Assembly: GCA_005223375.1 (NCBI GenBank)
Contig: RXOD01004933.1
Coordinates: 1-17,043, forward strand
Direction: 5' to 3'
Length of the DNA stretch: 17,043 nt
Source: Amoebophrya sp. AT5.2
Lineage: Eukaryota; Sar; Dinophyceae; Syndiniales; Amoebophryaceae
The notes under the pieces are model-generated. The model did no database searches. It worked only from the letters and a program-made list of their open reading frames with translations, and was not told the DNA's origin. The position numbers and the translations under genes were made by a program. This document shows, one piece after another, positions 9,749 through 17,043 of this stretch. How positions within the stretch are numbered: the first letter of the stretch is position 1; every line of letters begins with the position of its first letter.

Positions 9749-9791
9749 AGGACCTCGCACGAGGATGTCTTCCTTGTGGTGCGAAGGTCCT
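9749..9791. repeat. hairpin with 12-bp arms and an inner stem
   Basis: AGGACCTCGCAC (9749-9760) pairs with GTGCGAAGGTCCT (9779-9791) with one bulged base. An inner AGGA/TCCT stem lies within the loop. The hairpin is intergenic and could be a transcript 3'-end or a structured RNA element, but no known RNA family is recognised. Confidence 0.7.
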
Positions 9792-10137
9792 TTGCATTTG
9801 TGTGTCTTGGCAAGGATCGACATCGCCCGGTCATAGTGATCATGTTGCGTTTGCGTACCTACTGTCTGAGTTAGTTAGTTGACTTTGACGCAGCCGTCGC
9901 CACCAGGGAGCATTTGTTACTATATTTGTCGTTAAGTATAAGTTGTATGAGTAGAAGTAGTTAGTAGATTCGCCGCGGTCGCGACGTGGTGTCATGCAGC
10001 AGACGCTCCTGGCCAGCACGAGGCCATTTCTATACGCGGCTTTCTACGTCGACCTCTACCCGCCTCCTGATGAGCCGCGCGAGGACAGGACTGCAACAGG
10101 GGTCAAGAACGACAACGTCCTCCTCCTCACCCCGGAC

Positions 10138-13100
10138 TTATTCGTGCACCCCGATCCTCTGGTCCAGTTTTTCCCCACCGTAATCTCTTTCCAGCGCTTT
10201 GAATACCTCTTTGTAGTTCAGCAAATCCGGTGCCGGCTCGCCCTTGGGGCGTCTGCTTTTGTGGAGTTCGTTGATCTTATCCAGTTCGTAGATGCCACGC
10301 TGGATCGCCGTCTTGCTGTCAGATATGGTGTTCGTGATCTTCTGCTGTACAAACCCCCCCAAAACCGGCCGCCCGTGCTCGTCGAAGGCGGGAGCGGGGA
10401 TTCCATCTCCAGTCGAAGGAGCGTCTTGCGGCTTGTTGTAATTATGCTGCTGGAGCTGCTGCTGTGGCGCGGCGAAAGCGAACCCTTGCTCTTTTTCTTC
10501 TCCTACAAGATGCGATTGCCCTCTTACTCCTGGTGAGGAAGAGGATGCGACTGCCGCCTGTGCTGGTGGCGGCTGCTCTCCTCCGATGTGCTTCGCCAGG
10601 TTTTTCAGGTCGATCAGCTGATCGACCTGAAAAACCAGGCGAAGCAGACCCACCGCTGCTCAGCTGCGGAGTACTTTCCGGCGACGTCATGACCACGGTG
10701 TGCTTTCTCTGTTCCGGCACCCGCAGCACGGGCGCGTTTAGGATCATTTGCACGTACTTGCCCCGTTCGGCGTGGTGCTTCGACGGCTGCTTCTTGCGGT
10801 CTACCAGAGCGGAGGTGGACGTCGTGGATTGGTTTTTTTGTTGCTGCTTTATCCTTTCCAGCCTCGCGTAGTACTGCTGGGCCGCCACTTCCCCGAACGC
10901 CGGGTCGTAGTTGTAGGACCTTTTCCCGGAGGCGCGCTTCCGGAAGAAGGAGACGCTTTTCTGGATCCAGCTGATCTCGGAACTGTTGCGCAACCTTGCC
11001 GTCATCTCCGCATCGAACACGAAGTCCGTGCGCGCCTCGACGTACGTCTGCAGCGGCTCCTTCAGGCAGTTCACGTGTCCCCATCCCAAGCCGCACAGCT
11101 CGTCCCCCGCCCAGGAGAGCACCATGCCCTGCTTGGCGAGGTAGTTCAGGTTCTCCAGGAAGACCGGCGCCTTCTCTATGGCGAACTTCGCGATTCAATT
11201 TTGCAAAACAGTTTAAAAAAAATCAGCAATGACAATGAGAATGATAGATAAGTGTGGGGGGCGGAGGACATTTTTTGCACCGGGCGGCCGATGTTCTTGT
11301 GCCGCTGGACGCCGCATAAGGATCGGGCAGTGGGGGGCGGGGAGAGGGATCGGCAAGACCTTCCGCGAAGCCCCTCGTCTGGCATCCCTACAAGAGAAGC
11401 CACTTGTCTGCACCTGCTGGCCCCATCGCTTCTAGATTCCGCACGCGGAGACGGAGAGGCCTCTGCGGATGCCTGTCGACCCGGCCTGTCAACAACGATC
11501 GCCCTATACCCAAGGGGCATGCTTGTCGGACCCCCCTCCCAGATCGGTCGCGACCTCTCGGCATCCTCGATCCTTCCAGCCCCTGACCCCCGCAGTAGAG
11601 CCTATATGCTGACTTTCTGTATTAGTGGTTGGAGATTAAATCGCAAAGCTCGCCATATTCTCCGCATCCACGTGCTCCGCGACCTCGACGCAAAACACGA
11701 AATCGGCGGGAGCCACCCGCGTGCCCGCCGCCCCGTTGCGGTTAGTGGTCACCATCGGAATTGGCTCCGCGACATCGGTTAGAGGGGTGCAATGAATAAA
11801 AACCCATTTTCCGCGGGATTTTCATTTCTGGAAGCTGGCTAATCCAAATTTGGCTGCTGTTGAACAGAGACAGACGCGACTACGGGACGCAAAAACATAA
11901 GACGAAATACTTAAGTATCTCCAGAGACAACACAGACCAACTCGTCCTGGGGCCTTCTGCCCGTCACTTTGCAGTGCTTGCCCCCTCCCGGGGTCTGACT
12001 AGCACAACGAGACCAAAAACGAGAGGACCAAAGAAATACGAGACAAGTAAATATGAGACGCAAGAACACAAGACCGCACGGCGGATTCGGTGAGACATCA
12101 TACGAGACCAAGCACCAGGGCTGCAACTACAACACCACAACCACCACCAGAATGTCCATCGCCAGGAAAATCAAAATGCATGGGGTGATATTAAGTAGAT
12201 CCTCTCCTTAAGTCGAAGTAGCGCACCTTGCCGTGTGTGAATTCGACCAGCTCTTTCTCGAGGTCCACCTCGATCGGCAGTAGATTCACTGTGGCGTCGT
12301 ACCCCTGTGCCACGACCAACCCGGTGTCGTTAAACGCCGTGGTGTAGTGCCCTCCCCCCGCGCCTAGGTCCAACACGGTGCTGCCGACGAGAGAAGAAGA
12401 TTTTGACTTGTTATTGTTTTGACCTCGAGGTGCTGGAGAACTTCTACCCGATTGGCTGGCTTCAACATCGTCGCCTCCATCCTGATCTTCCTCGCCCTCC
12501 ATTTGAGCAGGAGGACCTCCCTTTGCGATGTACCTCATGAATTCTCCGACCAGGCCCTTGTCCAGGAACCAGCGCTTGAAGATGTTGCGGTAGAGAATCT
12601 CGAAGGCTGTGAACTTGCCCTCGGAGTCGATGTTGTCCCCAAACTTCTCCATCTCGCCCACCGCAATTAGCTGGATCTGCCCGTCCAAAACTGTAAAGGC
12701 ACGACCAGCTGGAGAATTTTTCTTGTTGGCCTATTTCGACCTGGCTATACGCGAGCCGATTGGCCCTGCCTATTGGAGGCCGGCAAGAGCAGCCTGCACC
12801 CCAAGGGTTTCAGACGCGCGATTGATTCTCTTGGCGCTTTTGGATTTGGAATCCAGCACCGCTGTCTCTGTCCTTCTGTAACTGTAGCCCCACAGTGCTA
12901 CCCCTTCTACCTGTACTTGGTGTTGGTTTTCAGCCCCCCAGAACAATGACGTGCGAGCTCCATCGCCTGGCGAAGAATCAACTCGCTCTGATAGATACCC
13001 ACCCCACCCGTAATAAAAATAGCTACTCTAGTAGGTTGTACGTCAAAAAAATTAAACCGTTAGTACATAGCCAGCTGGCGTTCCTCGTTGTTTCGCATAA

Positions 13101-14539
13101 GGATTTCCCCGCTCGCCACGAAGTAGTTCACGGCTTCGAAGGAGACCTGGAGGTCGCGTTCGAGCATGACCTGGATCTGCGAGAGCATGGACCCGCAGTA
13201 CGCCAGGTCCGCCTCTGCTGGTTTCGCGGGGTGATCCAACAAAAAGCTGTGGGAGTGGTAGTGGAAGCTCCAGAAGTACTGCTGGAGGATGCCGCTGTGG
13301 TGGATCGAGTCCCAGTTGTAGAGCAAAAGCAGCATCTGGTCCTTGAACACGCGGGGAACACACTCCGCACGCAGGTGGAACAGCGCGGAAGTGAAAGCAA
13401 ACACACCAGACATCAACGCGGTGATCCTGCGATGGAGGCGATGCGATAGAGCGATGGAAAAAATTAGATTGCTGCGAAAACAAATAAGTAAAGTAACTTT
13501 AACTTTTATTGCCTCTTTCTCTTTCACGGTGAGACGAATCAGAATAATTCGCGCAAATTGCCAAGTGCGTGAGTGCTACATCGCTGACTTGCCACTTTTT
13601 CTCCCGGCCATTGAAAATGAACAGATGATCAACAGTTCAGATGATCAACAGAGCGTCTCAGATCGACCGAGCGCCTCAGCTGGATAGAAGTACTTTACTG
13701 TGTTTTGAAGATTCAAAAAAAATAATCAAAATTTCTAACTTCTACCTCTGCGTGACGACTCCTGGCACCCAGTACATGTTCAAGGCGGGCGTGCCCGGTG
13801 CCGCCTGGGCGATCATGGCCTCGAATTCTTCCCTGATCAGCAGCAGCTCCCCCAGCGCGTTTCTACGGACGTCGAAACTCAAATGGATCACCTCCTGGCA
13901 GCCGTACTTAAGCACGTCACGGCCCCCGGACTTGCTCTCAAACTGGGTCCAAAACTTTCGAAACTCCTCCGAGAACGCCTGCTCCACTATGCGCGTAAAA
14001 TAAGCCCACACGTCGCGCTCGCCCTGGCGTGGTTTTTCCCCCTGACTTCTAGGCCCTTCGCCAGACACCCCAGAAATCGTTTTTCCGAAATCGAGTCTCG
14101 AGTGCGGGTCAATTGAGGAGCGCGCCGGGGGCGCGGGCGCGTCGAAGTTGAAGTTGATGCCCCCTCCCGAAGCTGATGCTGCGCCTCCTGCTCCCTTCAT
14201 CTTGCTCTCCATCAAGGCATTCACGCGGCCCACCAAGTCGGGCGTAGAAGAGGATGTGCTGGACACCGGCGGCGGGAAGTTGAGGTTGCCTATGGGCGGC
14301 AGCGAGGAGGAGGCGGGTGCAGCGCCAGGAGTTCCTGGTGGTCCCTTGAACGACCCGGAAGCAGACGATCCTCCGCCTCCGGCGAGCGGACCCTTGAAGC
14401 CCTGGAATGATCCGAGGGCACTGGTGGTGTCCCTCTTCGCGCCAGCAAAGCCGACGTCAAACAACTGCGCATCCGATTCTGCAGACGTCGTCGCAAGTAC
14501 AAGGAGGAGAAAACACTTCCTCGTCAGCACCACTTGCAT
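10138..14539 (-). CDS. secretory-pathway class I SAM-dependent methyltransferase, about 918 aa, six coding segments
   Basis: Proposed segments are 14539-13746, 13426-13071, 12705-12212, 11782-11658, 11171-10660 and 10613-10138, giving 2,757 nt and 918 residues, ending in TAA. The N-terminus (MQVVLTRKCFLLLVLATTSA) is a clear signal peptide. A Gly/Ser/Pro-rich segment follows, then an unrecognised helical domain (about residues 165-450). The Rossmann methyltransferase core starts with motif I VLDLGAGGGHYTTAF near residue 495. Next come QGYDAT (acidic end of strand 2), KVRYFDL (motif near 545), DFVFCVEVAEHVDAE near 575-590, and VLSWAGDEL with GWGHVN near 605-625. These match SAM methyltransferases of the Methyltransf_11/23 type. 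The substrate is unknown, and the signal peptide suggests action in the ER/Golgi or outside. The last 170 residues are Gln/Ala/Ser-rich. Several junctions are non-canonical. The exon 2/3 border and the 46-nt removal in the last exon are the weakest parts. Confidence 0.78.
10589..10666 (-). repeat. 58-bp palindrome within a 46-nt direct-repeat-bounded insert
   Basis: Arms 10589-10617 and 10618-10646 are complementary at 28 of 29 positions with no loop. A direct repeat, TCAGCTG on the plus strand (CAGCTGA in the gene's sense), stands at 10614-10620 and 10660-10666, exactly 46 nt apart. The methyltransferase frame upstream of this point and the clearly protein-like frame downstream (LIDLKNLAKHIGGEQ) differ by one base. 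Removing 46 nt joins CCG-CAG-CTG-ATC-GAC-CTG and repairs it. Left in place, the frame continues as a basic low-complexity tail to a stop at 10442. It could be a tiny non-canonical intron, a recent snap-back insertion or an assembly artefact. Confidence 0.75.
11177..11657 (-). mobile_element. introner element B (intron 4 of the methyltransferase gene)
   Basis: This 481-bp element begins TATGGCGA and ends TCGCCATA. The first 23 bases at each end are inverted repeats with three mismatches, and weaker matching continues to about 50. It is flanked by the perfect 5-bp direct repeat GAGAA in the gene's sense (11658-11662 and 11172-11176). Removing the element plus one copy (486 nt) joins GCG-GAG-AAG-GCG-CCG and restores EVAEHVDAEKAPVFLENL, a typical methyltransferase block. 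No GT lies at the 5' border. The interior shares GGGGCTGGAAGGA (11571-11583 here, 1235-1247 in element A) at about the same distance from the 5' end. It also shares an identical 18-mer (11527-11544 and 1424-1441) at a different distance. Confidence 0.88.
11783..12211 (-). other. non-canonical intron 3 of the methyltransferase gene (429 nt)
   Basis: The coding frame passes KVRYFDL and then stops at 12191. The next protein-like frame (LTDVAEPIPMVTTN) begins near 11782. Joining GAC at 12212 to CTA at 11782 is in frame and gives KVRYFDLTDVAEP. Between the last in-frame stop (11822-11824) and that block there is no AG, so a GT-AG intron would delete the motif. The ends are partly inverted copies of one another (about 12208-12160 against 11781-11835). 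The interior holds a 20-bp direct repeat (11884-11903 and 12055-12074, 17 of 20 matches) and many GAGAC words. Confidence 0.65.
12706..13070 (-). other. intron 2 of the methyltransferase gene, border uncertain (about 365 nt)
   Basis: The upstream frame ends at 13060 after NNEERQLAMY. The downstream frame opens before GRAFTVLDGQIQLIAVG. The palindromic 8-mer CCAGCTGG stands at both ends (13071-13078 and 12705-12712). Removing exactly one repeat unit (366 nt) leaves the frame off by one, and 365 nt is needed. I found no in-phase GT-AG pair that keeps both protein-like ends. The interior contains CTTGGGGTGCAG, resembling CTCGGGGTGCAG in introner A, so distant kinship is possible. Confidence 0.5.
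13427..13745 (-). other. GT-AG intron 1 of the methyltransferase gene (319 nt)
   Basis: On the minus strand the donor is CGCAGAG|GTAGAAG and the acceptor CATCGCAG|GATCACC. The join ACG-CAG-AGG-ATC-ACC is in frame (VVTQR then ITALMSGVFAF). The intron is AT-rich. It contains a tandem CAGATGATCAACAG (13622-13635 and 13638-13651), followed by GAGCGTCTCAG (13651-13661) and GAGCGCCTCAG (13669-13679). Confidence 0.7.
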
Positions 14540-14990
14540 TTTTGCGCCGACGGGGAGGGAAAGGGAGTACTTGAAAGAAAAGCGATGGCGAGGATGCTAG
14601 GTGTAAGTATAGAAGATCATGCGGTCGTTACCGTTAGAAGTAGGTCACCACGAAGTACCAACAGACTAGTGCAAAGAAGTACTTATGAGGAAGTACACAA
14701 AAGAGCATAACACGACCACCACGAGAAGTACAGAAGAAAATCCACTTGAAGCTCGCAGCTAGAAGCATCAAGATCCAGATCGTTGATCCTCAGCGAAAAA
14801 AACTAACACAGTCCGCTACTCGCGAGCAGCAGCCACCAGATGAAGCATGCAGATCATGCGCATTGATTTGCCTTTGTGCATCGTGGTCTCGCCCTCGCGA
14901 GAAGATATCGCTCTTGGCATAATTACTTGGCGCCGACGGCATCGGCAAGATGAGCCGTCGATTTGGTATATTAAAAAGCGAACCGCTCAT
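14540..14990. other. intergenic, no gene seen
   Basis: These 451 bases lie between the 3' end of the eight-repeat protein gene and the start of the methyltransferase gene. The stretch is purine-rich on the plus strand. GAAGTAC occurs at least four times between about 14655 and 14735. No coding frame with family resemblance, tRNA or other RNA gene was recognised. Confidence 0.5.
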
Positions 14991-16982
14991 CTACTTCTTG
15001 CATGTCCCTGGCCTGATCTGCAGGACTTGCTTTGCCTGTTGCGGCAGGCAGTACATGTTTCCGTCCAGTCCCACGACTCCGCCCTCCCACTTCTCCTTCC
15101 GCTGCCGGTCTTCCTCTGGCATCTCTTCTGGCAGTGGAAGCAGCCGCACTTCCGGCTCTACTTGATCTTGATCTTGATCGTCACTGCTACTTCTACTTCT
15201 AAACCTGAGTTGAAGCACGGTCGGCGCGTCGCAGGGTATGCAGTAAATGCAGTTGTCTTTTTCCGAAAAGAAACCATTCTGCCACTTGTTTTTCATGCCG
15301 GGGTACAACAAACCCTCCGTGGACCACGGATAAGCGGTTCCGCCGATCAGCACCGCCGTGCGTTTGACTGGGTCGATCTTTAGGACGCGGGAGGCGTCGG
15401 AAGGGATGCAGTACACGCAACCGTCCGGACCCAGCACGCCGCCGCCATACTGATACCTTTTACTCTCCTCGGAAGTCGAACCACCTCCAGAAGGACAACT
15501 GCCATACTGAATGGGTATGAAGTCCAGCTCGTCCTCTACAAGAACTTTCCTCGTCGACGTGATGTCCATCTCGTCTCCCTGAGGACCACAACCATTTTCA
15601 CGATCTTGACGAGGACCCTCTGCTGTTTCTCTTTCTCCACCGCCACCGACAGAGATGAGCAGCACGGTGTCAGCGTGACTGGGGATGCCGACGATATGCT
15701 CCCCGCCAACGCTCGCCACCGCGCCGTGCCACTTGTACTTGCCGGCGAGCATAGGATCAACATCTTCTTGCTCCACCAGTCGTGAAGATAGGAAGTCAAA
15801 GGCTCCCGTTTTCGAGACGCGCAGAACCTTTTTGGCGTTGTACGGGATGCAGTAGAAGGCCCCGTTTTTAACCGAAACCACGCCGCCGTAGAACTTCTGC
15901 GCGGAGCAACCGACTGCCCCGTCGATATCCGGGCCGATTAATCGCGCTTCTTCGGTTTTCTCTCCTCTTCTGGGCGTTATCTGCAACACTCTCCTGGCGT
16001 TGCAGGGCACCGCGAGAACGGAGTCTAAATCACGCATGTAGCACCCGCCATGCCACTGCCATGCCTGTGCTGGAGGAGGAACAGCAGCTCGTGGTCCCGC
16101 CGCAGAAGGACCAAAAACATGGTGCTCGTCGTGGATGGGCATGGCGCTGACCACCTGATCATGGCCACCAGGACCAACTACATGATCGTCCTCTTCCTCC
16201 TGCACCAGCAGGTCACAAGAACCTATGCGAAGGACCTGTCGCGCGTTGCAGGGTATGCCGTAAACGGCGCGGTCGGTCGGCACAAAAACGCCGCGCAACC
16301 ACTTGAACTTGTTGCCAGGGATGGCGGACGACACCAGCACCGGGCGTTCTTGTTCCCGCTCGACGGAAGGTCGTCGTGGGCCGGGGCCATCAACTACACG
16401 TCTGTGCTTCTTGCCCTTGCCCACGCCGCGGCACGGGAATCCGGACAGCTGGGTGACGGTCGGTAACGGTCGACAAGCGGGCCTATGTAGTTCTTCATCT
16501 GTGTCTGTGAACAAATGATCCACAGCCCCCTCACGTGGTCCACCACGGCCTACCGCATCCACTAATTTTCTGACATTACCTGCTGCAGCCTCTACTTGTA
16601 CTCGAGGACCCTCTGCTTTTCGACTTCCACCGTCCTCAGCCCCCCGGCCGCGACCGCCATCCCCTCCTGCGTCCTCAGGGGAGCAGGAGCAGTAAGAGCA
16701 GGAGTAAGGCGGGTCGATGAGGAGGACGTGCTTCGCGCTGCCAGGTATTCCGTAGATGCGCCCCGTGGTGGGATCCAACACGCCACCCATGTACTGATCG
16801 TAGTGCCGGTCTGTCTTTTTGGTCTCATCTCTTGCCGGAGATGCTCGCGAACGAGCGCGAGTTTCTCTCTTTGCGCTGCTATTGCGTTTGCGAGCAATCG
16901 AGGACAGGAGAGTGAGGGTCGCGGCCCTCGTCGTCGCCGGAGAACGACAGCGGTCCGGGTTTCTCATGCTGCTCGCGGTCAT
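14991..16982 (-). CDS. eight-repeat protein, KWxGGV / IYxIP / AxxVLxI type, 663 aa
   Basis: This is a single-exon frame with an ATG at 16982 and TAG at 14991. Eight copies of a roughly 27-residue unit occur at about residues 63-90, 227-253, 308-335, 363-389, 416-443, 509-537, 566-592 and 631-656. Each has an aromatic-x-x-G-V start, a strand ending in YxIP, and AxxVLxI (for example KWEGGVVGLDG then MYCLPQQAKQVLQI). The first repeat is separated from the rest by an acidic/Gly-rich linker of about 135 residues. The N-terminal 60 residues are basic and Ser/Arg-rich with no good signal peptide. Repeats of this kind occur in dinoflagellate and other algal proteins, and their spacing suggests blades of a beta-propeller or similar closed structure. 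That is an inference, and no enzymatic residues or function can be named. A second in-frame ATG five codons downstream is an equally possible start. Confidence 0.8.
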   Translation of the reverse strand: MTASSMRNPDRCRSPATTRAATLTLLSSIARKRNSSAKRETRARSRASPARDETKKTDRHYDQYMGGVLDPTTGRIYGIPGSAKHVLLIDPPYSCSYCSCSPEDAGGDGGRGRGAEDGGSRKAEGPRVQVEAAAGNVRKLVDAVGRGGPREGAVDHLFTDTDEELHRPACRPLPTVTQLSGFPCRGVGKGKKHRRVVDGPGPRRPSVEREQERPVLVSSAIPGNKFKWLRGVFVPTDRAVYGIPCNARQVLRIGSCDLLVQEEEDDHVVGPGGHDQVVSAMPIHDEHHVFGPSAAGPRAAVPPPAQAWQWHGGCYMRDLDSVLAVPCNARRVLQITPRRGEKTEEARLIGPDIDGAVGCSAQKFYGGVVSVKNGAFYCIPYNAKKVLRVSKTGAFDFLSSRLVEQEDVDPMLAGKYKWHGAVASVGGEHIVGIPSHADTVLLISVGGGGERETAEGPRQDRENGCGPQGDEMDITSTRKVLVEDELDFIPIQYGSCPSGGGSTSEESKRYQYGGGVLGPDGCVYCIPSDASRVLKIDPVKRTAVLIGGTAYPWSTEGLLYPGMKNKWQNGFFSEKDNCIYCIPCDAPTVLQLRFRSRSSSDDQDQDQVEPEVRLLPLPEEMPEEDRQRKEKWEGGVVGLDGNMYCLPQQAKQVLQIRPGTCKK

Positions 16983-17043
16983 TTTTATACGATAAATATA
17001 TGCAAGTTTATCCTTTATTTAATTAAGGGTCGAAACAATCCAT
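16983..17043. other. AT-rich 5' flank of the eight-repeat gene
   Basis: These 61 bases contain ATACGATAAATATATGC and TTTAATTAA immediately upstream of the proposed ATG. They could be 5' UTR, promoter or the 3' part of an intron. The window ends too soon to tell. Confidence 0.4.

Larger units (their letters stand above)
9325..10137. other. intergenic, structured and repeat-bearing, no gene called
   Basis: These 813 bases lie between the 3' end of the methyltransferase gene and the start of the deneddylase gene. They contain a direct repeat, a 15-bp tandem duplication and two hairpins (listed separately). A plus-strand frame starting at 9994 runs into the methyltransferase gene and looks like its antisense shadow. 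Confidence 0.5.

Noticed and set aside
9994..10536. Plus-strand open frame of 180 codons over the methyltransferase 3' end
   Set aside because: Most of it is the exact antisense of the methyltransferase tail, and the part beyond 10138 is only about 48 codons. No family resemblance.
10442..10660. Alternative C-terminus of the methyltransferase reading straight through the palindrome
   Set aside because: The read-through tail is basic and low-complexity, while the other frame downstream looks like genuine protein for 170 codons. Kept only as an alternative in case the 46 nt are not removed.

Overview
The window looks like compact nuclear DNA from a protist, most likely an alveolate of the syndinian dinoflagellate type (Amoebophrya-like). 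This is inferred, not proven. The genes carry introns, encode eukaryotic families (an Ulp1/NEDP1 cysteine protease, an IQ-motif protein, a signal-peptide methyltransferase), and use dinoflagellate/algal-style KWxGGV...IPxxAxxVL repeats. They lie in same-strand runs with short intergenic gaps. Several introns have flanking direct repeats, inverted ends and no GT-AG borders. Such introner elements and non-canonical introns are published for Amoebophrya genomes.

Layout. On the plus strand are the 3' end of an unknown gene (3-470) and a three-exon unknown gene (912-2308). A 0.9 kb stretch without a convincing gene (2309-3219) separates these from a run of four minus-strand genes, so transcription converges there. 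In transcription order the minus genes are an eight-repeat protein (16982-14991), a six-segment gene for a secretory-pathway-type SAM methyltransferase (14539-10138), a SENP8/NEDP1-like deneddylase (9324-8581), and a three-exon TPR plus multi-IQ protein of about 1,527 residues (8183-3220). No operon-like functional link between them is visible.

The main interest is the intron and insertion biology. Two introns (1165-1600 and 11177-11657) are copies of one element family. Both start TATGGC and end GCCATA, have inverted termini, sit between perfect 5-bp direct repeats, share internal sequence in the same orientation relative to transcription, and restore the reading frame when removed with one repeat copy. 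In the methyltransferase gene this excision also restores a conserved block, although no GT or AG is available at the junctions.

Three long near-perfect palindromes (arms of 25 to 35 bp) lie inside coding sequence. One belongs to a 46-nt insert bounded by a 7-bp direct repeat, and only its removal reconnects the methyltransferase reading frame. Three separate intron or insert junctions share the core CAGCTG, which suggests a target preference different from that of the TATGGC family.
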